Below are positions 17,500-25,978 of a DNA stretch of 64,000 bases, piece after piece (the stretch's first letter is position 1; each line of letters opens with the position of its first letter). The DNA is from Nitratireductor soli (GTDB taxonomy: Bacteria > Pseudomonadota > Alphaproteobacteria > Rhizobiales > Rhizobiaceae), in the NCBI RefSeq assembly GCF_001050155.1, contig NZ_LFVY01000002.1:269519-333518 (forward strand). The letters run 5' to 3'. Made by a program: the position numbers and the translations under genes. The notes beneath the pieces were generated by a model. That model was given only the letters and a program-made list of their open reading frames with translations. It ran no database searches and was not told the DNA's origin.

Positions 17500-18332
17500 G
17501 ACCGGTCCTCCGTTGCATGGTCGGCTGTCTTGCCCTGCTGGGGTTGCGGCAGGGGCGAGGGGACGAGGCTGAGGACGAACAGGGCCAGCGCCGCCACGAC
17601 GATGGACGGGCCGGACGGCGTGTCGAACTCGAGTGAACCGATCAGCCCGCCAATCACCGAAGCCGCGCCGATCAGCGCCGCCAGCACCGCCATCATTTCC
17701 GGCCCGCCGGCAAAGCGCCGCGCCGTGGCGGCCGGAATGATGAGCAGCGCTGTGATCAGCAGGATGCCGACGATCTTCATGGCAATGGCGATGACAGCGG
17801 CCATCAGGAGCATGAAGACGAAGCGCGAGCGCCCCGGGTTGAGGCCTTCCGCCTGGGCGATGTCGGTGTTGACGGTCGCTGCCAAAAGCGGCCTCCAGAG
17901 CATGACCAGCAAGGCCAGGACGGCGGCCCCGCCGCCATAGATGAAGGCGATGTCGAGCCTCGATACGGCGAGGATGTCGCCGAACAGGAAGCCCATCAGA
18001 TCGACGCGCACCCAGGTCATGAAAGCCACCATGACCAGGCCGAGCGCCAGTGTCGAATGCGACAGGATGCCGAGCAGCGCGTCGGTGGACAGCGCGCCGC
18101 GCCGTTCGAGAAACAGCAGGGCCAGCGAGGCCAGCGCCGCGACGAGAAACACGCCGATCATCAGATTGAGCTCGAACACCAGCGACAGGGCGACGCCGAG
18201 CAGCGCCGAATGGGCCATCGTGTCGCCGAAATAGGCCATGCGCCGCCAGACGACGAAGCAGCCGAGCGGCCCGGTGACCAGCGCCAGGCCGACGCCGGCG
18301 ATCAGCGCACGGGTGAAGAAATCATCGAGCAT
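17496..18332 (-). CDS. znuB: High-affinity zinc ABC transporter permease ZnuB
   Basis: 278 aa, ABC-3 family integral membrane protein with about eight helices. It opens MLDDFFTRALIAGVGLALVTGPLGCFVVWRRMAYFGDT, where the RRMAYFGDTMAHSALLG segment is the family's conserved cytoplasmic loop. It overlaps znuC by 11 nt upstream and zur by 4 nt downstream, so the three are one translationally coupled operon. Confidence 0.93.
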   Translation of the reverse strand: MLDDFFTRALIAGVGLALVTGPLGCFVVWRRMAYFGDTMAHSALLGVALSLVFELNLMIGVFLVAALASLALLFLERRGALSTDALLGILSHSTLALGLVMVAFMTWVRVDLMGFLFGDILAVSRLDIAFIYGGGAAVLALLVMLWRPLLAATVNTDIAQAEGLNPGRSRFVFMLLMAAVIAIAMKIVGILLITALLIIPAATARRFAGGPEMMAVLAALIGAASVIGGLIGSLEFDTPSGPSIVVAALALFVLSLVPSPLPQPQQGKTADHATEDRS

Positions 18333-19206
18333 GGGGCTCTCCCTTCACCGCCTTGTGTGCATGACCCGCATGATCGCCGTCTGTATGATCATGGTGATGC
18401 CCATCCTCCGCGTGGCAATGATCGGTGACGCTGCCATCGGCGTGACGCACGCGGCCGTCGGCCAGATGCGTGTGGTCGTGATGGTGGCGATAGAGAGCCA
18501 GCGCTTCGGCGGCGCGCGCGCCGAACAGCTTCTGGTATTCCGGGCTGCCCATGACGCTTTGCGGCGCGCCGCGGCAGCATACATGCCCGTTAAGGCAGAT
18601 CACCGTGTCCGTGTCGGCCATGACGATGTGCAGATCGTGCGAGATCATCAATATGCCGCAGCCGATGCGGTCGCGGATGTTGCGGATCAGCTCGTACAGC
18701 GCCACCTCGCCGGTGAAATCCACGCCCTGCACCGGCTCGTCGAGCACCAGGAGATCCGGCTCGCGCAGCAGCGCGCGGGCCAAAAGCGCCCGCTGGAACT
18801 CGCCGCCGGAAAGCGCCTGCACCTGCCGCCTGGCGAGGTGGGCGATGCCCGCCGCCTCCAGCGCCGCGCCGATCGCCGTCGGCTCGGCCCCGCCGGTCAG
18901 CGTCATCAGCCGCTCGACGCTGAGCGGCAGCGTCCAGTCGAGCGTCACCTTCTGCGGCACATAGCCGACCTTCAGGCGCCTGGCGCGATGGACATGTCCC
19001 TCACTCGGTTTGACCACACCGATGGCGGTCTTGGCGGTGGTGCTCTTGCCCGAGCCGTTCGGCCCGATCAGCGTGACGATCTCGCCGCGCCTGACGGCGA
19101 GGTCGACCCCGCGCACCAGCCAGCGTCCGGCGCGGAAGACGCCGGCATTGTGCATCTCGACCAGCGTTTCGGGCGCGCGTTCGGCGGCGGTGTTTTTTTC
19201 CAGCAT
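18322..19206 (-). CDS. znuC: Zinc ABC transporter ATP-binding protein ZnuC with His-rich tail
   Basis: 294 aa. Walker A GPNGSGKST, signature LSGGEFQRALLARAL, Walker B LLVLDEPVQGVD and switch His in ISHDLHIV are present. After the ATPase domain (~1-225) comes a ~65-residue tail carrying about 17 His and several Asp, in clusters such as RHHHDHTH and DGHHHDHTDGDH. This probably buffers or senses zinc on the cytoplasmic side. The start has GGAAAA upstream and lies in the Zur-controlled divergent region. Confidence 0.93.
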   Translation of the reverse strand: MLEKNTAAERAPETLVEMHNAGVFRAGRWLVRGVDLAVRRGEIVTLIGPNGSGKSTTAKTAIGVVKPSEGHVHRARRLKVGYVPQKVTLDWTLPLSVERLMTLTGGAEPTAIGAALEAAGIAHLARRQVQALSGGEFQRALLARALLREPDLLVLDEPVQGVDFTGEVALYELIRNIRDRIGCGILMISHDLHIVMADTDTVICLNGHVCCRGAPQSVMGSPEYQKLFGARAAEALALYRHHHDHTHLADGRVRHADGSVTDHCHAEDGHHHDHTDGDHAGHAHKAVKGEPHAR

Positions 19207-19241
19207 GTGCGTTTTTCCGGCTTGTCAGCGGATATGGCACA

Positions 19242-19256
19242 CGTTATAGCGTAACG
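19242..19256. promoter_or_regulatory. Candidate Zur operator 1 (znuC side)
   Basis: An imperfect dyad CGTTA-tagcg-TAACG, 36 bp upstream of the znuC start, in the znuC-znuA divergent region. The arms fit the outer part of alphaproteobacterial Zur boxes. It is weaker than the adjacent 19264-19280 dyad. Confidence 0.5.
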
Positions 19257-19263
19257 CAAGGAT

Positions 19264-19280
19264 ATGTAATGTCATAACAT
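19264..19280. promoter_or_regulatory. Candidate Zur operator 2
   Basis: A 17-bp dyad ATGTAATGTCATAACAT. It is symmetric about its central T except at one pair (positions 5 and 13). It closely matches the AATGTTATAACATT-type Zur box of rhizobia. It lies 73 bp before the znuA start and 58 bp before the znuC start, so one Zur dimer could control both directions. Confidence 0.7.
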
Positions 19281-19352
19281 ATTGGCCGCGGGGATGGCCT
19301 GTTGCAGCAGTGCGTTCCGATTGCCCGTCCGAACCGTTTACAGGAGCTTTCC

Positions 19353-20345
19353 ATGAAATCCCTTCGCGCCCTTTTTGCCGCCGCTTCCCTCATTGCGCTG
19401 TCGGCCGGTGGAACGGTGGCCGCGGAACCAAAGGTCGTCACATCCATCAAACCGGTTCACGCCCTGGTGGCGGCGGTGATGGAGGGCGTCGGCGAGCCGG
19501 GGCTGATCCTGCAAGGCGCCGGCTCGCCACACACCTATTCCCTGCGCCCCTCCCAGGCGCGCATGCTCGCTGCCGCCGATCTGGTGTTCTGGGTCGGACC
19601 GAATCTGGAGGCCTTCCTGGCCAAGCCGGTGAGTTCCCTGGCGGGCGAGGCGAAGCTGGTGACGCTGGCCGAGGCGGAGGGGCTGACCCTGCTCGAGCCG
19701 CGCGAGGGTGGCGCCTTCGAGGCGCATTTGCATGACGAGGGAGAGGAGGATGACGGTCACGAAGACGGGGGCCACGAAGGCGGGGGCCACGACGAGGCCG
19801 GCCATGAGGGGCACGATCACCATGGCGCTGACGCGCATATCTGGCTCGATCCGCAAAACGCAAGGCTGATGGCGCGGGCCGTCGCCGAGGCATTGTCTAA
19901 GGTCGACCCTGAAAACGCCGCCGCCTATGCCGCCAACATGGCAAGGCTGGAAAAGCGGATCGATGGGCTGGAGACCGAAATCACTGCCGACCTGGCTTCG
20001 GTCAAGGATCGGCCGTTTATCGTCTTCCATGATGCCTATCAGTATTTCGAGAAGCGCTTCGGCCTGGCTGCGGCCGGCTCCATCACGGTCAGCCCCGAAG
20101 TGATTCCCGGCGCGCAGCGGGTCGACGAGATCCGCACCAAGGTGCAGGAGTTGGACGCGGCTTGCGTCTTTTCCGAGCCGCAGTTCGAGCCGCGCCTGAT
20201 CGAGGTCGTCACCGAGGGCACCAACGCCAGGTCGGGCGTGCTGGACCCGCTGGGTGCGGAATTGACGGATGGCCCCGATCTTTATTTCGACCTGATCCGC
20301 GGTATGGCGGCCTCGCTGAAGGATTGCCTGTCGGCGGCGCGCTGA
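19353..20345 (+). CDS. znuA: Zinc ABC transporter substrate-binding protein ZnuA
   Basis: 330 aa from the ATG at 19353, preceded by AGGAG; an upstream in-frame start at 19302 would bury the signal peptide. Signal peptide ~1-24. ZnuA/TroA-like cluster A-I fold with probable zinc ligands His60 (GSPHTYS) and His162 (ADAHIWLDP). A flexible loop at ~125-157 is extremely rich in His, Asp and Glu, as in other ZnuA proteins. It captures Zn2+ in the periplasm for ZnuB-ZnuC, encoded divergently. Confidence 0.94.
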   Translation: MKSLRALFAAASLIALSAGGTVAAEPKVVTSIKPVHALVAAVMEGVGEPGLILQGAGSPHTYSLRPSQARMLAAADLVFWVGPNLEAFLAKPVSSLAGEAKLVTLAEAEGLTLLEPREGGAFEAHLHDEGEEDDGHEDGGHEGGGHDEAGHEGHDHHGADAHIWLDPQNARLMARAVAEALSKVDPENAAAYAANMARLEKRIDGLETEITADLASVKDRPFIVFHDAYQYFEKRFGLAAAGSITVSPEVIPGAQRVDEIRTKVQELDAACVFSEPQFEPRLIEVVTEGTNARSGVLDPLGAELTDGPDLYFDLIRGMAASLKDCLSAAR

Positions 20346-20424
20346 GGGCCGCCTGCCTCGAAACCCGCTGTCGATCAAGAAGGAAGCCAGCCGAACCTGC
20401 TGGCTTCCAATCCCCATAAAACCT

Positions 20425-20438
20425 AATGTTATCTCATT
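20425..20438. promoter_or_regulatory. Possible degenerate Zur box upstream of the aztD remnant
   Basis: AATG-TTATCT-CATT, symmetric in its outer four bases, keeps the spacing of the stronger 19264-19280 dyad. It sits 14 bp before the presumed start of the decayed aztD gene. It may be a relic of Zur control. Confidence 0.4.
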
Positions 20439-20451
20439 TAGGATGGACGGA

Positions 20452-21037
20452 GATGCGACCGCACGCTTTGCTCTGAAGTGCCGGGCTTGCGTTGGCGGCG
20501 ACGCAGGCCGGATGGGCCGAGGAACAGGAGGCATGGCGGCTGTTCGTCGCCGTCCACGCCGACATCGAGGTGACGGCGCCAAAGTCTCGACGCTGCTCGG
20601 CGGCAAGGCGCTGCAGTATTTCCTCGGCAGTTTCGGCCCCTCGGCGGTGGTGCTGATCGACCCGGAGGACGAGGAGGCCCTCCACCTGATCGAGCTTCCG
20701 ACGCTACAGGTCGACTTCGCCGTCGATCCGGTGCGACCGAAATTCGCCTATGTCTTCACCGAGGATGGCAAGCTCAACCGCGTCAATGTCCTGGCCGGCA
20801 AGACCGACCGCTCGCTGGCGCTGACGGAACCCTGTTCGATGGATGGCCATTGGTCGCTGCCGCGCCCGCGCATTGCGGTCGCCGGCGACGAGATCATGGT
20901 CACGGATCCGCTGAAAAGCATGATCCATGTGGTCGATGCCGAAAACTTCGAGGCGAAGCGTGCGATCGCCGTGGATGGGCATGCCTTACAGCATCGTTGC
21001 CGTCGGCGGCTCCGGCGAGGCGCACGAGAACCATTGA
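20452..21037 (+). pseudogene. aztD: Decayed zinc metallochaperone AztD
   Basis: Three reading frames must be joined to recover an AztD-like protein. A start near 20452 runs into a stop, and a frameshifted signal-peptide-like stretch then leads into WAEEQEAWRLFVAVHADIEV, the usual AztD N-terminus. After ~20585 another frame carries the C-terminal beta-propeller part (ALQYFLGS, VVLIDPEDEE, FAYVFTEDGKL, SMDGHW). A last shift near 20975 restores GMPYSIVAVGGSGEAHENH and a stop at 21035-21037. Intact AztD is ~400 aa; about half the propeller is missing internally. AztD delivers zinc to the ABC binding protein, which fits its place right after znuA. The identification is from recalled family motifs. 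Confidence 0.7.
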
Positions 21038-21083
21038 ACGAGCAAGAGCCCCGCTTCGCGCGGGGCTCTCATTCAGCTGGATT

Positions 21084-21267
21084 CTAATGGTGCGATCCAG
21101 ACAGATGGTCCCCATCTGTTTTGGTCGGACCACTAGTGTCCTGCCCCAGTCCAAACCGGCAGGTTTGGACTGGGGCAGGAAGGTCACTAGACTATTGATT
21201 CTAGGGCAACTTTTCTTCGCTTGAAATGAAGGGAAAGCCTTCAATTCAAGCGAAGCGTTGCACTAGT
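21084..21267. repeat. Mosaic palindromic element (three modules)
   Basis: Follows the aztD remnant. Module 1 is the short AGATGGtcccCATCT hairpin at 21103-21117. Module 2 (21140-21179) is a perfect 18-bp stem, CCTGCCCCAGTCCAAACC with its complement, around a GGCA loop. Module 3 (21216-21254) has 17-bp arms with one mismatch, beginning TTCGCTTGAA. CTAG occurs at 21133, 21187, 21201 and 21263, i.e. at module edges. The last CTAG contains the csbD stop codon (read on the minus strand). Related modules occur at 22995, 28259, 48412 and 60980. Confidence 0.85.
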
Positions 21268-21460
21268 GTTTTGCCAGCCACTCGTCGATCTCGCGCTCGG
21301 TCTCTTCCTGGGCCTTGCCGTAGCGTTCCTGCAGCTTGCCGGCAAGCTCCTTGCGGTTGCCGCGCACGACATCCAAGTCGTCATTGGTGAGCTTGCCCCA
21401 GTTCTGCTGAACCTTGCCCTTGAACTGCTCCCAATTTCCTTCGATCTGATTCCAATTCAT
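21263..21460 (-). CDS. CsbD family stress-response protein
   Basis: 65 aa, small, hydrophilic, highly charged. MNWNQIEGNWEQFKGKVQQN and the following helix-rich sequence match the CsbD family of abundant general-stress proteins of unknown biochemical function. Length is exactly typical. Its TAG stop lies in the CTAG at the edge of the adjacent mosaic repeat. Confidence 0.9.
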   Translation of the reverse strand: MNWNQIEGNWEQFKGKVQQNWGKLTNDDLDVVRGNRKELAGKLQERYGKAQEETEREIDEWLAKH

Positions 21461-21627
21461 GACTTTTCCTTCCGCATCTGAGCAGAGTGCACTCCGGTCT
21501 GTTTCGATTTGTCCCTGGGTGCCTCAACAATGCGCAAGCGGCGCAGTGGTTCCCGCCTTCTCCATCACATTGCCTGAATTGAAGGAGCACTCTGCACGCA
21601 TTAGATTGAGCGGGAAAGGATTTGCCG

Positions 21628-22998
21628 ATGGAGACGACGCCTGCGCCCTTCGTTCCGCCCGCACCGCGCCCGCGAACGAAGCCGCCCTCCACCTTGCAGA
21701 TGATGCGGATCGTCTATCGCAATCCGCTGGAACTGTGGGGCGAGCCTTCCTACAACGAGCCGTGGATTTCCATCGAGGGCGGCATCGGCGGACCGCTGGT
21801 GATCGTCAACGACCCCGGCCTGATCCGCCATGTGCTGGTCGACAACGCCAGAAACTACAAGATGGCGCGCGTGCGCCAGAAGATCCTGCGGCCGATCCTG
21901 CGCGACGGTCTGCTGACCGCCGAAGGCGAGGTCTGGCGCCGCTCGCGCAAGGCGATGGCGCCGGTCTTCACGCCGCGCCACATCGCCGGCTTCGCCGCGC
22001 CGATGCTGGCGCGCACCGAGGCTTTTGTCGAACGCTACGAGGACGCGGTCGAACCCGTCGACGTTTCGCGCGACATGACGCTGCTGACCTTCGACATCCT
22101 GGCCGAAACCCTGTTTTCCGGCGAGATCGCCGGAGACGCGGCCAATTTCGCCCACCAGGTCGACCGCCTGTTCGAGACCATGGGCCGCGTTGATCCGCTC
22201 GACCTGCTCGGCGCGCCGGATTGGCTGCCGCGCATCACGCGGCTTCTCGGCCGCAATTCCCTGGCATTCTTCCGCAACATCGTCGCCGAGACGATGGATT
22301 TGCGGAAGGAGAAGATGGCGAGCGACGCCGACGTGCCGGAGGATTTCCTGACCCTGCTGCTGCGCGCCGAAGGGCCGGACGGGCTTTCGCGCCAGGAGAT
22401 CGAGGACAATCTGATCACCTTCATCGGCGCCGGCCACGAAACGACCGCCCGCGCGCTCGGCTGGACCATCTATTGCCTCGCAGAGGCGACGTGGGAACGC
22501 GAGCGGGTCGAGGCGGAGATCGATGTCGTGCTGGCGCGCGAGCCCGACCCGGTGAAATGGCTCGATGCCATGCCTTTTACCCGCGCCGCCTTCGAGGAGG
22601 CGATGCGGCTTTATCCGCCGGCCCCGTCGATCAACCGCGAGGCGCTCGAGGAGGATCACTACAGGGATTTCACCATCGTCAAGGGCGCGCAGGTCCTGGT
22701 GATGCCGTGGACGGTGCATCGCCATCGGGCATTGTGGGACAATCCGGAAGCCTTCATGCCCGAACGTTTTCATCCGGAAAACCGGGAAAAGCTCGACCGC
22801 TATCAGTATCTGCCCTTCGGCGCGGGCCCGCGCGTGTGCATCGGCGCGACCTTCGCCATGCAGGAAGCGGTGATCGCGCTCGCCGTGCTGTTGTCGCGCT
22901 TCCGCTTCGACACATTGCCCGAGACGAAGCCCTGGCCGGTGCAGAAGCTCACCACCCAACCGCAGGGCGGGCTGCCGATGCGGGTAAGCCGACGCTAG
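21628..22998 (+). CDS. Cytochrome P450
   Basis: 456 aa. The I-helix motif AGHETTARALGW, the K-helix ExxR (EEAMRLYPPAP) and the heme-binding loop FGAGPRVCIG with Cys ~404 are all intact. It has no N-terminal membrane anchor, so it is soluble and needs separate redox partners, none of which is adjacent. The ATG at 21628 has GGAAAGGA upstream; an in-frame TTG two codons earlier is less likely. The TAG stop is inside the CTAG that opens a mosaic repeat. The substrate is unknown. Confidence 0.92.
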   Translation: METTPAPFVPPAPRPRTKPPSTLQMMRIVYRNPLELWGEPSYNEPWISIEGGIGGPLVIVNDPGLIRHVLVDNARNYKMARVRQKILRPILRDGLLTAEGEVWRRSRKAMAPVFTPRHIAGFAAPMLARTEAFVERYEDAVEPVDVSRDMTLLTFDILAETLFSGEIAGDAANFAHQVDRLFETMGRVDPLDLLGAPDWLPRITRLLGRNSLAFFRNIVAETMDLRKEKMASDADVPEDFLTLLLRAEGPDGLSRQEIEDNLITFIGAGHETTARALGWTIYCLAEATWERERVEAEIDVVLAREPDPVKWLDAMPFTRAAFEEAMRLYPPAPSINREALEEDHYRDFTIVKGAQVLVMPWTVHRHRALWDNPEAFMPERFHPENREKLDRYQYLPFGAGPRVCIGATFAMQEAVIALAVLLSRFRFDTLPETKPWPVQKLTTQPQGGLPMRVSRR

Positions 22999-23113
22999 TG
23001 GTGCGATCCTAACAGATGAGGACCATCTGTTTCGGTCAGACCAGCAGAGCGGGATGAGGAAAAGTGTGAAGCGGTTTTCCGCCCGCATCCCGCTCTAACT
23101 TATTGAAAGGGAT
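22995..23113. repeat. Mosaic palindromic element
   Basis: Between the convergent P450 and yraN genes. It opens with CTAG (22995) and a decayed AACAGATG-type hairpin. The second module has 11-bp arms AGAGCGGGATG (23046-23056) and CATCCCGCTCT (23086-23096) enclosing a GGAAAA/TTTTCC inner stem. It ends in GATCGCGATC and CTAG (23110). An almost identical second module occurs upstream of mutS. It could act as a bidirectional terminator. Confidence 0.85.
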
Positions 23114-23130
23114 CGCGATCTAGGGGCTGC

Positions 23131-23499
23131 CTACCCCCGTCCCGAGAACGCATTCTCCACATGCACCGGCCAGCGACGCGGCAGGACAGCGACGAGATCG
23201 AAGCGCAGCGAAAGGCGCGCATAGTCCGGCTGACGGGCGAGCCAGAGATCGGCAGCGCGCTCGATGCGGATCTGCGTTTCGAAGCCCACCGCCTCCATCG
23301 CCTGCTCCAGCGTCGGCCGCGCCTTCACCTCGACGATGGCGACGAGGTCGCCGCGCCGGGCGATGAGGTCGATCTCGCCGAGCCTGGTGCGATGACGTCG
23401 GGCGAGGATGCGGTAGCCCTTGAGCATCAGAACGGTGGCCGCCAGCCACTCGCCGCGATGGCCGCGCCGATAGGCCCTCTGGCGGGCCTCAGCCGGCAT
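23131..23499 (-). CDS. yraN: YraN family (UPF0102) putative endonuclease
   Basis: 122 aa. Archaeal Holliday-junction-resolvase-like nuclease fold with the YraN core: a [22 protein letters not shown] start, [21 protein letters not shown] (Glu, Asp and ExK of the nuclease site) and conserved C-terminal basic residues. It overlaps the end of rsmI by 11 nt, the usual rsmI-yraN arrangement beside an LpoA-like gene. Cellular role unproven. Confidence 0.9.
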   Translation of the reverse strand: MPAEARQRAYRRGHRGEWLAATVLMLKGYRILARRHRTRLGEIDLIARRGDLVAIVEVKARPTLEQAMEAVGFETQIRIERAADLWLARQPDYARLSLRFDLVAVLPRRWPVHVENAFSGRG

Positions 23500-24409
23500 C
23501 GCCCGCGGCCTTGAGCGCCAGCAGGCGCTGGTAGAGGTCGGATTTGCGCCCGCCCGTCATGCGCGCTGCCTCGCCCGCTGCCTTGGCGGCGGGCATTTCG
23601 GCGGCCAGCGACAGAAGCAGGCGGTCGGTATCTTCAACGCTTGCCTCTTCCTCTTCTCCGGGGGGCGCGATGCAGACGACGACCTCGCCCTTCGGCGCGC
23701 CGGCCTCGGCATAATGCGCGGCAAGCTCGGCCAGCGTTCCCCGCCGTATCTCCTCGAAGGCCTTGGTGATCTCGCGCGCCACGCAGGCTGGCCGCGCGCC
23801 GCCCAGAACATCCGCCATGACGGCGAGACTGTCGGCCAGCCGGCGCGGCGATTCGAAGAAGATCAGCGTTGCCGGCGTCTGCCGGAACGTGTCGAGCCGC
23901 TTGCGCCTCTGGCCATCCTTCACGGGAAGAAAGCCGGCAAACAAAAATGCGTCGGTCGGCAGGCCGGAGGCCGAAAGTGCGGCCAGAACCGCCGACGGGC
24001 CGGGCACGGGGATGACGCGAATGCCTTTTTCCACTGCCTGCTCGACCAGGCGATAGCCCGGATCGGAGACGAGCGGCGTGCCGGCATCGGAAATCAGCGC
24101 CACGCTTTGCCCCGCTTCCATGGCGGCAATCAGGCGCGGGCCGGCCTCGCGCGCATTGTGCTCGTGATAGGCGGTCATGCTCCGCTTGATGCCGTAGCGG
24201 GCAATCAGCACGCGCGAGGTGCGGGTGTCCTCGCAGGCGAGGATGTCGCTGGCCGCCAGCACTTCCAATGCACGCAGCGTGATGTCGGAGAGGTTGCCGA
24301 TCGGCGTTGCCACCAGATAGAGCGCGGGCTCGATCGGTCCCGCGCCGATGCGGGCGGCGCCGACGACGAAATTCTTTTCCCCGCGCGGGTTTTCCATAGG
24401 CTTGGGCAT
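23489..24409 (-). CDS. rsmI: 16S rRNA (cytidine1402-2'-O)-methyltransferase RsmI
   Basis: 306 aa from the ATG at 24409 (alternative ATG at 24397, which has AAGG 12 nt upstream). Tetrapyrrole-methylase fold with [47 protein letters not shown] and [17 protein letters not shown], all RsmI signatures. It methylates C1402 in the ribosomal decoding centre. It is divergent from the LpoA-like lipoprotein gene and overlaps yraN. Confidence 0.93.
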   Translation of the reverse strand: MPKPMENPRGEKNFVVGAARIGAGPIEPALYLVATPIGNLSDITLRALEVLAASDILACEDTRTSRVLIARYGIKRSMTAYHEHNAREAGPRLIAAMEAGQSVALISDAGTPLVSDPGYRLVEQAVEKGIRVIPVPGPSAVLAALSASGLPTDAFLFAGFLPVKDGQRRKRLDTFRQTPATLIFFESPRRLADSLAVMADVLGGARPACVAREITKAFEEIRRGTLAELAAHYAEAGAPKGEVVVCIAPPGEEEEASVEDTDRLLLSLAAEMPAAKAAGEAARMTGGRKSDLYQRLLALKAAGDAG

Positions 24410-24485
24410 CCTTATTCGCACATCTCTTTGACATGCCGGTACCACGGTTGCAAAGTCGCGCGCGAAATTGAGGATGATGCGGCAT

Positions 24486-25700
24486 ATGAGATTTTGCAGT
24501 TCGGCGGGCTGCCGGAAGGGATTGCTGGCGGCTGTCATGTCGGGGCTTCTTGGCGTTTCGGGTTGTGTCGGAGGCGACGTGCCCTACGGGCTGCCCACAT
24601 CGGCCGGCCAACAGGCGTCGGTGCAGCAGCCCTCCGCTTCGGCGCCGCGCCTGCCAGCCTCCGGCGAGGTGATCGGCTCGGGCGCGACGCGCGTCGCACT
24701 ACTCCTGCCGCTCACCGGCGAAGGCAATGGCGCGCGCATCGCCGCCGAACTGAAGAACGCCGCCATCCTGGCCATGGACGATGCGGGTCCCGAGGCGCTG
24801 GAACTCGTCGTCAAGGACACGGGCGGCACGGCCGAGGGGGCGGGCTCCGCCTCCGCGCAGGCTGTCGCCGAGGGATCGGCGGCGGTTCTCGGGCCGCTCT
24901 TTTCCGCCAATGTCCGGGCCGCCGCGCCGGCGCTGGCGGCGGCCGGAATCCCGATGATCGCCTTCTCCTCGGATCGCGCCGCTGCTGCGCCCGGCATCTA
25001 CCTGAATTCATTCCTGCCGCAGGGCGTCGTCGAGCGGACCTTGCGCTATGCTGCGGGGCAGGGCGTGCGCCGCGTTGTTGCCATCCTGCCCGACGGACCG
25101 GCCGGCGACATCGCCGAAGCCGAAGCGCGCCGGACGCTGCTGTCGACCGGCGGCGACCTCGTTGCCGTCGCCCGCTATGCCTATGACAACGCTTCCGTCT
25201 ACGAGGCGGTGCGCGGCGTGGCGGACGCGCTCGGCACCGCCGACGCGGTGTTCATTCCCGATGGCGGCACCAGCCCGGCGACGATCGTCTCGACGATCAC
25301 CGAATCCGGCATCGATCTGTCTCAGAAGAAGCTCTTGGGCACCGGCCAGTGGACGACGGCAAATCTCGCCGACCCCGGCCTGCAAGGCGCGGTGTTCGCC
25401 GACACCGACCAGGGGCGTGTGGCGGGCTACAAGCAGCGCTACCAGGCGCGCTTCGGCGCCGAGCCGTCGCTCACCTCGGCGCTTGCCTATGACACGGTCA
25501 TCCTGGCCGCCAACCTCGCCAAGAGCGGCGGCATTGCGCGCAACGCCATCGAGAACCCGGTCGGCTTTTCGGGCTACACCGGCGTCTTCCGCTTCTCCGG
25601 CGATGGCACGGCCGAGCGCGGCTACGCGGTCTACGAGGTGAGGGATGGGACGGCGCAGATCATCGATCCGGCGCCGACCCGGTTTGCGGGCGGGAGCTAG
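24486..25700 (+). CDS. Penicillin-binding protein activator LpoA-like lipoprotein
   Basis: About 404 aa from the ATG at 24486 (ATGs at 24474 and 24477 are possible). A lipoprotein signal peptide ends LLGVSGC with the lipidated Cys at ~27. The rest is a periplasmic-binding-protein type I fold (VALLLPLTGEGNGARIAAEL, then VLGPLFSANVRAAAPALAAAGIPMIAFSSD) as in YraM/LpoA. Its position next to rsmI-yraN is conserved across proteobacteria. LpoA stimulates PBP1a in gammaproteobacteria; the alphaproteobacterial role is less certain, so no symbol is given. The stop codon lies in the CTAG of a repeat. Confidence 0.8.
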   Translation: MRFCSSAGCRKGLLAAVMSGLLGVSGCVGGDVPYGLPTSAGQQASVQQPSASAPRLPASGEVIGSGATRVALLLPLTGEGNGARIAAELKNAAILAMDDAGPEALELVVKDTGGTAEGAGSASAQAVAEGSAAVLGPLFSANVRAAAPALAAAGIPMIAFSSDRAAAAPGIYLNSFLPQGVVERTLRYAAGQGVRRVVAILPDGPAGDIAEAEARRTLLSTGGDLVAVARYAYDNASVYEAVRGVADALGTADAVFIPDGGTSPATIVSTITESGIDLSQKKLLGTGQWTTANLADPGLQGAVFADTDQGRVAGYKQRYQARFGAEPSLTSALAYDTVILAANLAKSGGIARNAIENPVGFSGYTGVFRFSGDGTAERGYAVYEVRDGTAQIIDPAPTRFAGGS

Positions 25701-25768
25701 AGCATTTTGCAGTCAGGTGGTTTCACCTGACGTCCGCATCAATGCGGAAAAACAAAGAGATAGACCAA
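25697..25768. repeat. Mosaic element, alpha module
   Basis: Starts at CTAG (with the lpoA stop codon). It holds two hairpins: TCAGGTG-gttt-CACCTGA (25713-25730) and TCCGCAT-ca-ATGCGGA (25733-25748), followed by AAAACAAAGAGATAGACC. The same pair recurs at 37036, 42833 (inverted), 58384 (inverted) and, diverged, at 54931. The beta hairpin that follows it elsewhere is missing here. Confidence 0.85.
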
Positions 25769-25770
25769 TA

Positions 25771-25950
25771 CACGCGAAGCCCAATAGACACGTCACCCCG
25801 GTGGAGCGCAGCGAGGGCCGGGGCCTATTGAGCGGCGTGGCCGCTATCCACAGAGGGGTTAGGGGTGCTGGCACGTGCCGGGGCGAGAGCCGGATCGTGC
25901 TTGACACTGTCTTCCAATAGGTCCCGGATGCCCTTCGGGCTCCGGGATGA
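25771..25950. repeat. Long intergenic repeat ending in a terminator-like hairpin
   Basis: Fills the gap between the convergent lpoA-like and hemW genes. It contains a CCAATAG...CTATTG inverted pair and closes with the stem TCCCGGA(t)GCCC-ttc-GGGCTCCGGGA (25922-25947). Sequences of this type (ending in GTCATCCCGGAGCCCGAAGG on the other strand) are common multicopy palindromes in rhizobial genomes. No coding potential was recognised. Confidence 0.6.
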
Positions 25951-25978
25951 CGGCGGGTTTTCAGGTCAGCCCGCCAGA

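Noticed and set aside
24410..24485. Long N-terminal extension of RsmI reading up to 24538
   Set aside because: It would overlap the divergent lipoprotein gene's start region and is not part of the conserved RsmI domain.
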